Source: a virus
IMG/VR virus record: IMGVR_UViG_3300025896_000032
Coordinates: 1 to 58,244 of that record
Direction: 5' to 3' (one strand)
DNA: 58,244 nt
The notes beneath the pieces were generated by a model, which had not been told where the DNA came from, ran no database searches, and worked only from the letters and a program-made list of their open reading frames with translations. Positions 16,330 through 26,337 of the stretch are shown in pieces. The stretch's first letter is position 1. Each line of letters opens with the position of its first letter. A program made the position numbers and the translations under genes.

Positions 16330-17508
16330 TCATTGATGGACCATGTGCCCACGAATGTGGTACCATCCGGATCCTTCTGGATCGCTACCGCCACGCCGCA
16401 GATCGGAAATCTGCTGGAAGATGGCATCATAGCGTTTAGCGCACGTCTCCATGGAGTATAGTCTCTGGGCGCGTTCGCTGGTCACCTTGCGGCTTAATTT
16501 GCCTTGGTTCACCATCTTGATGGCGTCCAGCCAGTCGCCAAGGGTATGGCACCGATACCCCGTTACCCCGTGGTCAATGGTTTCCGAGAAGCATCCGTAG
16601 CTTGAGGCCAATAATGGGGCGCCACAGAGCTGCCCCTCAACCCCGGCACCGCCAAAGGGCTCAATGTACCGGGTGGGCATCAAGAGGGCCTTGGCTCTAC
16701 CCACAACGTCAGCACGGGCCTTTCCGGTTACCGGGCCACGATACTTGATCCTCTTGTGCTTCCATGGGGTTGCGTCACCTTGACCAACAAGGTGGATTTC
16801 CTCGTCAATGTAGTCCGCGATGACCTTTAGGGTATCCAGACCCTTCTCGGAGCAGATTCGCCCGTAATAGAGGAAGTATTCGCCCTTTTCGGCCCTGTAC
16901 GGCCAGTCCTCAAGGTCAAAGTAGTTGGGTACTACCCACATGTAGTCCTTCCCGCCCTCACCCACGATGGGTAGCTGATCGCTATTGTAGCAGACGCGGC
17001 CATTGCCGTCGAAATGGAGCTTCTTTCCAAGATGGTAGTGCATCCAAGCGTAGGACTCAAAGATCCGGAAGGCGCCAAAGTCCGAGTCGGGATAGCCAAT
17101 GCCGGTTTCAACGTGATGCTGGTCAGGGAATAGCTTGACGACATCAGCGTGGGATCGACCAAAGGGATGGCAGATGATATCGCCCGGGGCGACGTGCTTC
17201 CTGAGTTCTTCCTTAAGGCGATTGTCGAATTTGATCCAATGGGGGGTCCCGAGAACCGCAGAGTTACCGTGGAATTGGGCGCCCTCATGTTTGCCGGCCG
17301 ACAACTCCAGTTCTTCCTTGGTCAGGATCATCACCTTTACCTGAGCCTCAGACTCCGACTCCCCATTGGAGTACTCAACGACGCGATAGCCAAGAGGCTG
17401 CATCATCTTGGGGATCCGGAACGCCTTTTGCGTGAAGGCACAGTGATGGTAGTCACTGTTCATCAGCGTATGGAACGGCGCGATTACATGGAGGGTCGGT
17501 TTGGTCAT
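16330..17508 (-). CDS. GT4-like glycosyltransferase (GT-B fold), 392 aa
   Basis: The C-terminal half shows the retaining GT-B nucleotide-sugar site: EYFLYYGRICSEKGLDTL opens the second Rossmann domain, and TRYIEPFGGAGVEGQLCGAP carries the E-x7-E-like motif of family GT4. The N-terminal half (LHVIAPFHTLMNSDYHHCAF) is the acceptor domain. It would transfer a sugar from a nucleotide donor, acceptor unknown. Its start overlaps the methyltransferase stop by four bases, so the two are co-expressed. Likely targets are the phage's own fibres or host surface glycans. Confidence 0.8.
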   Translation of the reverse strand: MTKPTLHVIAPFHTLMNSDYHHCAFTQKAFRIPKMMQPLGYRVVEYSNGESESEAQVKVMILTKEELELSAGKHEGAQFHGNSAVLGTPHWIKFDNRLKEELRKHVAPGDIICHPFGRSHADVVKLFPDQHHVETGIGYPDSDFGAFRIFESYAWMHYHLGKKLHFDGNGRVCYNSDQLPIVGEGGKDYMWVVPNYFDLEDWPYRAEKGEYFLYYGRICSEKGLDTLKVIADYIDEEIHLVGQGDATPWKHKRIKYRGPVTGKARADVVGRAKALLMPTRYIEPFGGAGVEGQLCGAPLLASSYGCFSETIDHGVTGYRCHTLGDWLDAIKMVNQGKLSRKVTSERAQRLYSMETCAKRYDAIFQQISDLRRGGSDPEGSGWYHIRGHMVHQ

Positions 17509-18068
17509 TGGCGTTGGAAGATCATCACGTTGTTAACGAGCCAGCCCATGTGGTAACCGGAGCGCATGTAATCAACAAAGTGGGAGGTAGCGGCTGGGTT
17601 GTACCCGAATCCATACCAATTCAGCCTGTTGCACCAGTACGATGGTGGCTGGCAGTTGATATGGCCGTCGCCACCCTGCCCGGGTTGGGCTGCGCTAAAG
17701 ATCACGGTGGTCGGCTCACAGTTGCGAATGTAGCGGATGTAGTCCCATGAGTGATCCTCCGGGATGTGCTCCCCTACTTCAAGGGATAGCACGGTGTGGG
17801 CGCAAAACGATGGGCAAAGGGACCTGTTGACGATGTCCTCGATATGGCAATTCGCTTCCTTTGCCGCACGGGGGTCAATGTCTACTCCATTGGCCTCAAT
17901 ATCCAGATGGCGCATCGCCTTGACGTAGATCCCGGGACCGCAACCAACGTCCAGCACGTTCCTGAATCCAGACTCTTTCAGGTACCGGGCGATCCGCTCC
18001 GCCTGAGGCGTTTCCTCACTGATAATCCCATCGTAGTTGCATGGGTGATCAATGGAGCTGGTGGTCAT
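17505..18068 (-). CDS. SAM-dependent methyltransferase, class I, 187 aa
   Basis: Motif I is clear (VLDVGCGPGIY, near residue 40), followed by the acidic end of strand two (NGVDIDPRA) and a motif-IV-like SLEVGEHIPEDHSWDYI. These bind S-adenosylmethionine. Substrates of this fold include sugars, small molecules, proteins and nucleic acids. The four-base overlap with a glycosyltransferase gene suggests that the substrate is a sugar or glycan. Confidence 0.8.
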   Translation of the reverse strand: MTTSSIDHPCNYDGIISEETPQAERIARYLKESGFRNVLDVGCGPGIYVKAMRHLDIEANGVDIDPRAAKEANCHIEDIVNRSLCPSFCAHTVLSLEVGEHIPEDHSWDYIRYIRNCEPTTVIFSAAQPGQGGDGHINCQPPSYWCNRLNWYGFGYNPAATSHFVDYMRSGYHMGWLVNNVMIFQRQ

Positions 18069-18100
18069 CTTCTTTTACGGTTGCTGTATGGGTATCTGTC

Positions 18101-18319
18101 ATGCCTACTTCAAGCATGAAAGTCACCAGCAGCAATATCAGCGATATCGCCTACGACGAGAAATCGCAGACCATGAGCATCACGTTCCATGACGGAGCCA
18201 TGTACAACTACATGAGTGTGCCGATTGGGGTGTACGACCGATTACTGACCTCTGGAAGCAAGGGCAGCTACTTCTCGCAGTACATCAAGGGGCGATTCGC
18301 TAGCACCAAGGTAGCCTAG
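18101..18319 (+). CDS. KTSC-domain protein, about 72 aa
   Basis: The sequence SSNISDIAYDEKSQTMSITF ... FSQYIKGRF matches the KTSC domain, a small beta-rich module found in phage and bacterial proteins, sometimes next to lysyl-tRNA synthetase-like proteins. Its function is not established. Two starts fit (18101 or 18116). It reads against the large ejection protein gene, and the two stops share the CTAG at 18316-18319. Confidence 0.7.
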   Translation: MPTSSMKVTSSNISDIAYDEKSQTMSITFHDGAMYNYMSVPIGVYDRLLTSGSKGSYFSQYIKGRFASTKVA

Positions 18320-21300
18320 GGCTTGATGGACTTGGCGTAAATCACGCTGCCGTGGTCGGTGTTGTCGAATTGGCTCAACCCGCGAACATCGATACCCTCA
18401 TACCCAAGTGCCTTTACGACTCTGGTTGAGGCGGAATCGATGTATTGGCTGGTATGCCTAGCCTCATACTTCAAGAGGTCTTCCCGGGTTTCTTTTGCTG
18501 ATTTTGCGATGATTCCCTCGACATCTGCTTGGCTGAACTTGGATTGCATACCCATTTCAAGCCAAATGATAAAAGAGGCATTCGATGCAGGCAAACTTGG
18601 ATTATCTACCATTCCGTTGATGTATTTCAGCGAAGAGAAAGTATTGGCAGCAGATTCGTTATCGCTCGGCTTGTAGAGCTTGTACTTGGAAGCATCGAAC
18701 CTGTGAACCGGACGATCACTTCGACCGGTACTGCTTTTTCCTTTTGACGTATAGTAAACGCCGGTGCCGGCATGCCCCGTTCCTCTGCCACCCGACATTC
18801 TTCCAGCGGTAGTGTCTCTACCGTACCCCAAATCCCCAGAGCTATACCCCGCGTTCTCTTCAAGAATGGGTTCTCGCACTAGGATCATGTCGGATCCCTT
18901 TGCTTCCTGCACGAATCCCTTTTTCTTGTACCATTCAGCGAGTTGCTTAGTGGTCAAGGCGGTCTTGTCGCCCTTTTTGGCGAATTCGGTCATGCGTTGG
19001 GGCTCCAGTTTTAGGGTAATGCCCTTTTCGTCGGCGGACGCGATAAGGGCATCCATGGCTTTCGATGCCAAACCCTGACCGCGAGAACCGGCTTCAGTAA
19101 CAATCCCGGCTATCGTCAGTCGGTTCGGGCTGACATCCGATCTATCGGCATACGAAACGCCATATCGGGCGACATATATGTCGGTCGCATCCAATGCGAT
19201 CTTAACCTTACCGTCCTTGGACACCAGCGTAGGGTAGGTTGATCCACCAAGCGATAGCGCTTCCGGGTTCTTCTCTAGATTCACCGTCGAATTCTGCCTA
19301 TCGAATGCCTTTTTGGAGGCATTGCTTGATTCGATTCTATCAATCGGATGCGATGGCTCTTCAGCTACCTTTATTTCGTTTTTTTTTGAGCCTTCCGCTG
19401 GTTTGCTTTCAACCCCAAAGTTGGCGGCTTCCTCTGGGGTCATGGTATGCGAAGCCAATTCCTCCGGGGTAAGCTTGGGGACGGATCGAGCGCTGGGCTT
19501 GATGGGCTTGATTCCTTTGCCAAAGCTTTTTTCCACAATCTCCGCGAATGCCTCGATGTGGGACTTATCGTTGATTATCTTGAATTGGCCATCGCCGGGA
19601 ACCTCAACGGTTACCTTTGGTGCGAACTTGGACAGTTCACCGATTTGCTTTTTCGCATTGGTAACCCTGCGGGCGGCGTCTACACCGCCAATGTTCTCGT
19701 ACCGCTTGATGGTATCAAGGTGATCGGCGTATTCCTTGGCCGTCTCGGCCTTGGGGAAGGCTGGGATTTCAGGGGCGGATTCACCAAGCGTGCTCAGGGC
19801 ATTTCCCAAGTATTGCTTCTGGGCATCCAGTTGCTTCTTGGTGGCGAGCTGGGAAACCTGATTGTCGAGCTTGACGGTCGGGGCTGCGGTTTTTCCGTTA
19901 TCGGTCTTTACGATGACGGGCTCCTTTTCGGCGGCGCTGACTTTCACGGGCGCTTGCTTCGCCCGATAACCATTCGCCTCAAGCATGCCTTTTAGCTCAG
20001 GGCCAATGTCTTCTGGACCCATGTCCCTGTCCTTGGAAATGCGCTGCAATTCAGCCAAATCCTTCTCGCTGATCAGGCCGTTGGCTTTGCTCTTATTGGC
20101 AATAGCCATGATTGTGCTCTTCTTGACCTCTGGATCAAGAAGGGCTTCGTCAACCTTCTCCCATGCCTTATCGTGGGGCGAACTCTCTTCCACTGGCTCT
20201 TCCACGACCGCTTTCTTGGCCGGTTTGGCTGGTTCTACGGGCTTTGGGGCGGGTTCGGGGGCTGGCGGTGCCTCTTGGGCCGCGAGGGCCTTGGCGGGTG
20301 CCTTCTTGGGGGCCGCGAACTTGCCAGCGGCCGGGGCTGGCGTGGGTGGCGTGGGCTTCTTGACGGCGGGAGCGGCTGGGGGCTCTTCCGGGGGTGGGGT
20401 AGCTGAGGGGGGCTTGGCAGCTTCAGCCGCAAGCTTGACCCTGAGCGCTTCGGCATCAGCCGGTGAACGGCGTGCCCGCTCGTCAGCCTCAAGGGCGGTA
20501 ATAACGTCATCAGCCCTCTTTGCCGTAGCGGCTTTACTTTCCGCTTCCGAGATGGCTTCACCAGCAGTCTTTTGATCGGCTGCTTCCTTGTTACCCAAGA
20601 CGTCCGACACGGCCTGATCTTCGGCGAGTTTAGCCCTCAGGGCCTCGGCATCGGCTGGTGAGCTACGCGCCCGCTCATCGTCAGCAAAGGCCGACAATAG
20701 GTCTTGGGCTCGCTCAACATGGGCTTGTTCCTTTGCGCTAAGGTCAGCCCTATTTGCGGCTAGCCTCTCTTCGATATTGGCGAGCCAATCCTTGGCAACA
20801 CTGAGATCCGTTGGCTTTGACGCAATGCGGTCATCAAGGTACTTGGCGAACTCTTCGGGGGAATACCTTTCCCGAATTCTGGCCAGAGCTTGGCGAGAGA
20901 TCCCATGGTTCTCCATTACCTGATCCATCTTGCCCTGAATGGAAGACTCTTGAGCAGAGAGCTTGGATTGCTCCGTGCTCTTCTTGGACTCATCAAGCTG
21001 GGCGATAATGCTCAGGGCATTCTCGTTCTTCTTGGCCTCATCCTGAGCGGCCTTCTCATCGGCTACGCGCTTGGCCTCTTCGGCGGATTTCTTCGCTTCG
21101 GCCTTGGCGCCGGATTCTGCCTCAAGACGATCATTGATGTCCTTGAGTTCCTTGAGGAATTTCTCACGTTCCGCCCCAAGACTCTTCGTCAGGCTTTCCT
21201 GCATGATCCTAGGGGCGTTCGCCAATTCCGCGCTCGTTGGCGTTATGATCTGGGACTGGTTCTCTAGGTACTGCTGTGACTCTGACTTAACCGGTTCGGG

Positions 21301-23343
21301 CGTAGCGGCAGGAGCGGCAGGTTGCTCGGCTAGAGTGGAAAGGACTGGCCCGTTTTCCGCTGGTACCTGTGGTGGCGGGGCGCCAGCCAGTGGTCCCGTG
21401 GGGGCTGGAGCTGGTGCTGGCGGGGGAAGATCATTAGCCGCCTTAGTGAGTATCCGATCATGAAAATCAACGACCCGACTGGTTGGGTTGTTTTTCTTGA
21501 TACCATCAAGGAAGGTCTTGTACGGATTGGAGGAATTAACAATAGCCTGAGCCTGCTCCAAGGTTCCCTCGTATAGGTAGGTCTGGAAGTTATCGAGTGT
21601 CGGCTTCTTGACCTTGATGATGATAAATCCATCGCCATATCCGATGCTCTTGATTTCTTTGCCATTAGGCAACTCCACCATGTTGGAGTAAGGCGAGTTC
21701 CTGCCCATGATAGCGGCCTTGCCGGCTTCTTCGGTTGCAATGGACATCGACTTCAAGCCGCCCTCCGTTGTCGTAGCCAAGCTTGGGTTGTCGTGCCCGG
21801 GGATCCCAAGGGTCTTCAGTAATACTGGCGCATTCGGGTTAGCGGTATTCGGGTGCTCAACGAGAACAACAGGGGCGGGAGGCGGGGCAGCGCGACGGGC
21901 TACGGCAATGGCGGCGTCAGTGGCAACGGGTGCAACGGGCTCTTCGACTACTGTAGCCCCGGGAACGGCGGGGCGAGCTGGTGGTGCTGGCGGAACTACG
22001 GCACCAATAGGCTTCTTGGTTAATGAATAATTAACAAAATCAGAAACAGGCTTAGAAAGGAAATGGCCCCCAACGCCAAAAGCAGCTCCGCCGGCAACGC
22101 CGGGAGCCACGCTCTCACCCGGGGTGCCGACAAGCCCTTCGTATGCACCGCCGATAACGCCGCCTTTTATTGCGGCATTTGGGATTTTCCACCTATCCGC
22201 TTTGGCTTCTGCACCAAGTATGGCGCCATCAACTTTAGACCTAGCTTCATTGATGCCTTCCATCTTGGTGAGGGCATCATTTAGCTTACCTTGAGCCGCA
22301 AGCTCTGCCTTGCCATCTCCTGCCAACTTTGCTGCGTCCAAGTCTTGTGAATGGAGTTCGATGGCCCTCGTCTGCAATGCGGACTCTCTTTCAAGATGCC
22401 CAAGAGACCTAAAAGAAGTGCCCTTAAGTGGCTCGCTCTTCATCGCCTCTCCAATCTTCTTCCCGCCCCACCTTCCCACATGGGATCCAAGCCATCCACT
22501 AATCTTTCCGCCAATAATATCTCCCGCTGGTTCTGCTAAACCCGCAATGCGATTCATGCCGGTGGTACCAGTAAGAACCCTTCGGGCTATTTCCTCTTCT
22601 TGAATCGGGGCAACGGCTGGGGCCACGATCTTGGGAATAGGAGTCGCAAACATTCCCGCAATTTCTCCAACCCCGGCACCTGATTTTAGTGCTTCGCTAG
22701 CTTTATAATCTGAACTTGGCTTTAACGGAAGCCCCGTAACACTTAAGCCAGTAGGTTCAGCATTCTTAAAAGATTCTAGGGCTGAATTAATTTCAGCCAT
22801 TTGCGCCGCACGCTCGGTAGCGGTACTAGCGGCTCCTTCCGCGTCTCCAATTCCGGCCTGAATTTGTTGTTTTAATCCAGAAAGCGCCTCAGGCACCATA
22901 AGAAGGGCCTTGGCTCCTCCTGAAACTACACCTCGCGTTAAGCCAGTGACGGTATCGACTGGATGGGGAATTAATCCCTTAACTGTCCCCCAAACAGATG
23001 AACCAACGGATCCGATAGTGTCCTCAAGGGCATTGGCGATTTTCTCCGCAGTATTCGCATCAGGAATTAATTCATTTAATCTATCGCTCCAGCTCGTTCC
23101 GGAATAGTACTCCGTAAGAGCTTTCTGGTATGGCTCAATTGCGGATTTATCACCGGAATCAACCTTGGCCTTTAAGTCTGGAAGATTGTTCTTTGCGAGC
23201 TTTGCGGATGCTTGCCCCCATGCGGAATCAAAATTATCGGCATTCTTATTATCCGATTGCGCGACATGGTTATCCCAAGCGGAATCGAAATCATTCGACG
23301 GAGCCTGCGCTTCATCGGCATTTGTTCCTTTGGCGAGTGCCAT
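18316..23343 (-). CDS. Very large ejected/polyvalent virion protein with acetyltransferase-like and ART-like C-terminal domains, 1675 aa
   Basis: The ATG at 23343, five bases after the upstream stop, is chosen over a longer frame. The N-terminus repeats a NDFDSAWD / NFDSAWGQ motif, followed by glycine-rich and membrane-compatible stretches, then a long Ala/Glu/Lys coiled-coil region with Pro/Ala linkers. Near residue 1418 a GNAT-type acetyl-CoA motif (GSRGQGLASKAMDAL) appears, and the last 150 residues (GTGVYYTSK ... LGYEGIDVRG) resemble an ADP-ribosyltransferase-type fold. Large podovirus internal proteins are ejected with the DNA, so these enzymes may modify host proteins at the start of infection. 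Domain calls are motif-based. Confidence 0.7.
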   Translation of the reverse strand: MALAKGTNADEAQAPSNDFDSAWDNHVAQSDNKNADNFDSAWGQASAKLAKNNLPDLKAKVDSGDKSAIEPYQKALTEYYSGTSWSDRLNELIPDANTAEKIANALEDTIGSVGSSVWGTVKGLIPHPVDTVTGLTRGVVSGGAKALLMVPEALSGLKQQIQAGIGDAEGAASTATERAAQMAEINSALESFKNAEPTGLSVTGLPLKPSSDYKASEALKSGAGVGEIAGMFATPIPKIVAPAVAPIQEEEIARRVLTGTTGMNRIAGLAEPAGDIIGGKISGWLGSHVGRWGGKKIGEAMKSEPLKGTSFRSLGHLERESALQTRAIELHSQDLDAAKLAGDGKAELAAQGKLNDALTKMEGINEARSKVDGAILGAEAKADRWKIPNAAIKGGVIGGAYEGLVGTPGESVAPGVAGGAAFGVGGHFLSKPVSDFVNYSLTKKPIGAVVPPAPPARPAVPGATVVEEPVAPVATDAAIAVARRAAPPPAPVVLVEHPNTANPNAPVLLKTLGIPGHDNPSLATTTEGGLKSMSIATEEAGKAAIMGRNSPYSNMVELPNGKEIKSIGYGDGFIIIKVKKPTLDNFQTYLYEGTLEQAQAIVNSSNPYKTFLDGIKKNNPTSRVVDFHDRILTKAANDLPPPAPAPAPTGPLAGAPPPQVPAENGPVLSTLAEQPAAPAATPEPVKSESQQYLENQSQIITPTSAELANAPRIMQESLTKSLGAEREKFLKELKDINDRLEAESGAKAEAKKSAEEAKRVADEKAAQDEAKKNENALSIIAQLDESKKSTEQSKLSAQESSIQGKMDQVMENHGISRQALARIRERYSPEEFAKYLDDRIASKPTDLSVAKDWLANIEERLAANRADLSAKEQAHVERAQDLLSAFADDERARSSPADAEALRAKLAEDQAVSDVLGNKEAADQKTAGEAISEAESKAATAKRADDVITALEADERARRSPADAEALRVKLAAEAAKPPSATPPPEEPPAAPAVKKPTPPTPAPAAGKFAAPKKAPAKALAAQEAPPAPEPAPKPVEPAKPAKKAVVEEPVEESSPHDKAWEKVDEALLDPEVKKSTIMAIANKSKANGLISEKDLAELQRISKDRDMGPEDIGPELKGMLEANGYRAKQAPVKVSAAEKEPVIVKTDNGKTAAPTVKLDNQVSQLATKKQLDAQKQYLGNALSTLGESAPEIPAFPKAETAKEYADHLDTIKRYENIGGVDAARRVTNAKKQIGELSKFAPKVTVEVPGDGQFKIINDKSHIEAFAEIVEKSFGKGIKPIKPSARSVPKLTPEELASHTMTPEEAANFGVESKPAEGSKKNEIKVAEEPSHPIDRIESSNASKKAFDRQNSTVNLEKNPEALSLGGSTYPTLVSKDGKVKIALDATDIYVARYGVSYADRSDVSPNRLTIAGIVTEAGSRGQGLASKAMDALIASADEKGITLKLEPQRMTEFAKKGDKTALTTKQLAEWYKKKGFVQEAKGSDMILVREPILEENAGYSSGDLGYGRDTTAGRMSGGRGTGHAGTGVYYTSKGKSSTGRSDRPVHRFDASKYKLYKPSDNESAANTFSSLKYINGMVDNPSLPASNASFIIWLEMGMQSKFSQADVEGIIAKSAKETREDLLKYEARHTSQYIDSASTRVVKALGYEGIDVRGLSQFDNTDHGSVIYAKSIKP

Positions 23344-23348
23344 AAGTT

Positions 23349-25010
23349 TTATTTGGAAGGCGGCTTCCCGGCGGATTGCAATGCTTCCCAAGCCTTTTGG
23401 GCTTCAGCCTTAGTTCCGTTGGGGTTATCATGTCTCCATAATGCTACAAAATCATTAACATTTGCTCCGGAAAAGCCCGGAGAATTCTGACTAACGTAAG
23501 CCGCATAGCTATCTTTGGGTCCCAATTTGTAATTCCTTGCCGCGATCAATTCGACGTCTTGCGCCAAGGCTCCCTGATCAAGGGCGTAACCCATGGCGCC
23601 ACTTTGCTCCAAGGTTTTATTCATCAAGCTAGCCATGTAATCCATCTTCATGGCAATTACCCTTGGAGTATCCGTCCTTCGTGGCTTGGCGGAAATAAGG
23701 AGATCCTTAATGCCTTGGTAGGCGCGAATGTTCTTTAGGCCACCCGTAGACTTTTCGACCAATGACGTCATTGCCGAGTCAAAGTCCTGCGCCCCATCAA
23801 GCCCAAGTACCGCCAGCAAGTTTGCGGGCAGGAATGCGTTCAATGGCCCCGGGGGTACGCTGCTACTTTTTAAGTTTTCAAATGCCCGAGCGGCGTTATT
23901 CAGGGCGGCGCTTTGACCGGAAAAGTTGTTGGTTACATCCAGAACATCGGAAGCCAGTTTCGCCCTGTCGGCCTGTTGAACTTTGTTTAGCGGTACTCCT
24001 CTGGTTTTTGCGGCTGCGGCGTTAATTTCTGACATAGCCACAGCATTATGGTCAGTCGCGTCGACCGGATTAGGAAGCCAAGACACCGCTACCTTGGGCT
24101 TTTCCGGTGGTGGCTGTGCTACCGGCGGAACGGCTACTACCTCAGTGGCAGGTGTTGCTGGAGCAACGGGAGTCGCAACCGGAGAAGCGGAATTAGCGCT
24201 TGGGATTGATGCGAGAATAGATGATGGGCCACCCGTGAATTTAGACGGTAGACCCACTCCGCCAAGGGAAGCCAATGGCTTTACCCCCGATGGGGGTGGC
24301 TCACCAAATTCAGAAGAATCGGGAGGGCCTTGGTCTACGCGCTTAACGATTTTTCCCGGCATTGGAACCGGACGTCCAAGGGGATCAACTCCCATTCTTG
24401 TCCACGTCTGCCAAGTTGAGGTTCCATCGCTAAAGGGTGCGCCTTCTGGAACATACGTTACGCCCCGTACGGTTCTTGTCGCAAGAGTAGAAGCCATTCC
24501 GGCGCCACCAATAGGAGTAACCTTGCGATCGTTATCAACGGATACGGGCACCCTAACTCCATTTCCCATATCAATATACTGAATGTTAAGCCCAGTTGGG
24601 CTTTCGGCCGCTGTTTTGGCGAGTGTAAGTGCCGATTGCTGATTGTAACCCGCCAATTCACCTGCTCCCGGGAGCTGCGCTCCACGTTGAGCGGACTCTA
24701 TCTGTGATTGAAGCATACCGGATTGGCTCGCGGCAATTGCTGCCCGTGCTTCCGCCTGAGCTGCCGGCGACACGAACGATGACAGTGCCTGCGCCCTTAC
24801 TGCGGCGTTCTGGGCCTCTAGGCGCTTCTTTTGGGCGTCGGCGATCAATGCCCTTGTCTCTGGCCCGATCAAGCTAGCCGCCTGCACGTTCTTCATCGCA
24901 TTGGCCTGAGCCAATTGTGACTGCGAGACATCGTATCTACCGACGTTGGTCGGGATCGACAGGGTCTCTGGTAGGGCGGAAAGCTGGAAGCCTGCGGTGG
25001 GGGAAGGCAT
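23349..25010 (-). CDS. Internal virion/ejection protein, 553 aa
   Basis: The protein is Ala/Gln-rich and helical (AAQAEARAAIAASQSGMLQS) with a Pro/Val-rich linker and a long helical C-terminus. It has the composition of podovirus internal core proteins that form the DNA-ejection channel. It lies in the same place and strand as the giant ejection protein and the glycine-zipper protein, five and nine bases from its neighbours. I see no lytic motif, so peptidoglycan cutting must come from elsewhere. Confidence 0.6.
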   Translation of the reverse strand: MPSPTAGFQLSALPETLSIPTNVGRYDVSQSQLAQANAMKNVQAASLIGPETRALIADAQKKRLEAQNAAVRAQALSSFVSPAAQAEARAAIAASQSGMLQSQIESAQRGAQLPGAGELAGYNQQSALTLAKTAAESPTGLNIQYIDMGNGVRVPVSVDNDRKVTPIGGAGMASTLATRTVRGVTYVPEGAPFSDGTSTWQTWTRMGVDPLGRPVPMPGKIVKRVDQGPPDSSEFGEPPPSGVKPLASLGGVGLPSKFTGGPSSILASIPSANSASPVATPVAPATPATEVVAVPPVAQPPPEKPKVAVSWLPNPVDATDHNAVAMSEINAAAAKTRGVPLNKVQQADRAKLASDVLDVTNNFSGQSAALNNAARAFENLKSSSVPPGPLNAFLPANLLAVLGLDGAQDFDSAMTSLVEKSTGGLKNIRAYQGIKDLLISAKPRRTDTPRVIAMKMDYMASLMNKTLEQSGAMGYALDQGALAQDVELIAARNYKLGPKDSYAAYVSQNSPGFSGANVNDFVALWRHDNPNGTKAEAQKAWEALQSAGKPPSK

Positions 25011-25019
25011 GATCTATGG

Positions 25020-25835
25020 TTATTTTCTAGGCCAATTACCTGCCGTAAAAATAGTCGCAGGTCCAGATGTTGATCCAAAAGTGGGACCAGTATTACTCAA
25101 TGACGAGGGCGTACTTACCCTCGGAATCGTAGATCCTTGCATGCCGCCGTAAATTGAAGCCATTGATCCGATGGAACCGGCAAGGCTAGATGCCGCATCG
25201 GCCTTGCTCTGGTTGGCATTAGTGATCGCACCAACCTTGCTGAGCTGAAATTGGTTGGCTTGATTGTTTTGGGCGATAGCGGCGGAAGCCAGAGAGCCCG
25301 GGTCCAAGCCTGATACCGGCAATGGATTAGCGGCCAGCAAATCAGCAGCACGCTTTTGCGCGTTCTGGCGAACATCGTAAGCCGTAAGGCCAAGGTTAGC
25401 GGCAGTAAGTGGGCCCGCGCCAAAACCACCGCCACCAGCTTGGGCCATGCTTGCCTTGGTGACTTGATTGATTACATCAGGAGAAAGGTTCCCTCCACGC
25501 GCAAGATCGGCAGATACTTGGTTTTGGAGCCCGGTACGGGCGGAGGCAATACCGGGAAGGTATTGCTGTTCCAGAGCGAGTGACTTCTGAATGTTCTCTT
25601 CGGCAAATCCCTGAGCCTGCTTCTGTAACGCAGCTAGGTCGATGGGCTGGTATTGAAGGCCATTCGCTAGATCACTAGCTTTGTTGGCGGCGGACCGTTG
25701 GGCCATCGTACCGGCAACACCAGCGCCGAGGCTAGCGCCTATCAACCCTCCGCCAAGGGCAGTCATACCACCTACTGCGGCTCCAGCCCCCAGCGCTCCG
25801 ATACCTGCTCCGATTGCTGTTGCGATGAATGCCAT
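25020..25835 (-). CDS. Glycine-zipper ejection protein, 271 aa
   Basis: The first 45 residues are a glycine-zipper membrane-insertion segment (IGAGIGALGAGAAVGGMTAL), and the rest is an Ala/Gln/Asn-rich helical domain with a Ser/Thr-rich tail. This matches small podovirus ejection proteins that insert into the host membrane. The segment could also act as a simple membrane anchor. Confidence 0.6.
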   Translation of the reverse strand: MAFIATAIGAGIGALGAGAAVGGMTALGGGLIGASLGAGVAGTMAQRSAANKASDLANGLQYQPIDLAALQKQAQGFAEENIQKSLALEQQYLPGIASARTGLQNQVSADLARGGNLSPDVINQVTKASMAQAGGGGFGAGPLTAANLGLTAYDVRQNAQKRAADLLAANPLPVSGLDPGSLASAAIAQNNQANQFQLSKVGAITNANQSKADAASSLAGSIGSMASIYGGMQGSTIPRVSTPSSLSNTGPTFGSTSGPATIFTAGNWPRK

Positions 25836-25839
25836 GATG

Positions 25840-26334
25840 TTAAGATTTTTGTACTAGCAGGTGAGCCTTCATGGCCTCAATCTCTTTGATGGCCTGATGC
25901 TCCAAGTAGGATTCGCTCTTCACGACAAGCATCTCTTCCAGCTTATCGATATTGGTTTCTTTGGTGGGATGAATTGTGATCCAGCGCATCTCCTCATGGA
26001 TGTAGAGAATCTTGCGAACGTTCTCGTTGGATTTGATGATGGCGGGGGCATTAATCTCGTAAACCACGCCATCCATCATGACGGTGGCGCGACCGGTGAG
26101 GATGATATTGAAATGCTCAGTCTTGTGTTGATGGCCAATCACGAACGAATCTGACGGCATAACAACCTCGCGGGCGTACACCCCGGGAGCGAACATGTGA
26201 GTTAACGGAACGTCGACCTGAGGGAACTGAAGCATCTGGCTCTCGACGCTTTCGATTTTCGACAAGCGGCTATCGTTGATGGGTTCTTCGCCCACCACCT
26301 CTACCGACGAAATCGATTCATTCAGGGCAACCAT
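25840..26334 (-). CDS. Cupin-like protein, 164 aa
   Basis: A double-stranded beta-helix pattern is present with the metal-binding motif GHQHKTEHFNIILTG near residues 64-78, followed by a second set of strands. Cupins bind metals and many ligands and include isomerases and dioxygenases. Cupin-like proteins do occur within phage structural operons, but their role there is unclear. It lies between the glycine-zipper gene and a tail-tip protein, with five- and four-base gaps. Confidence 0.65.
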   Translation of the reverse strand: MVALNESISSVEVVGEEPINDSRLSKIESVESQMLQFPQVDVPLTHMFAPGVYAREVVMPSDSFVIGHQHKTEHFNIILTGRATVMMDGVVYEINAPAIIKSNENVRKILYIHEEMRWITIHPTKETNIDKLEEMLVVKSESYLEHQAIKEIEAMKAHLLVQKS

Positions 26335-26337
26335 GGA

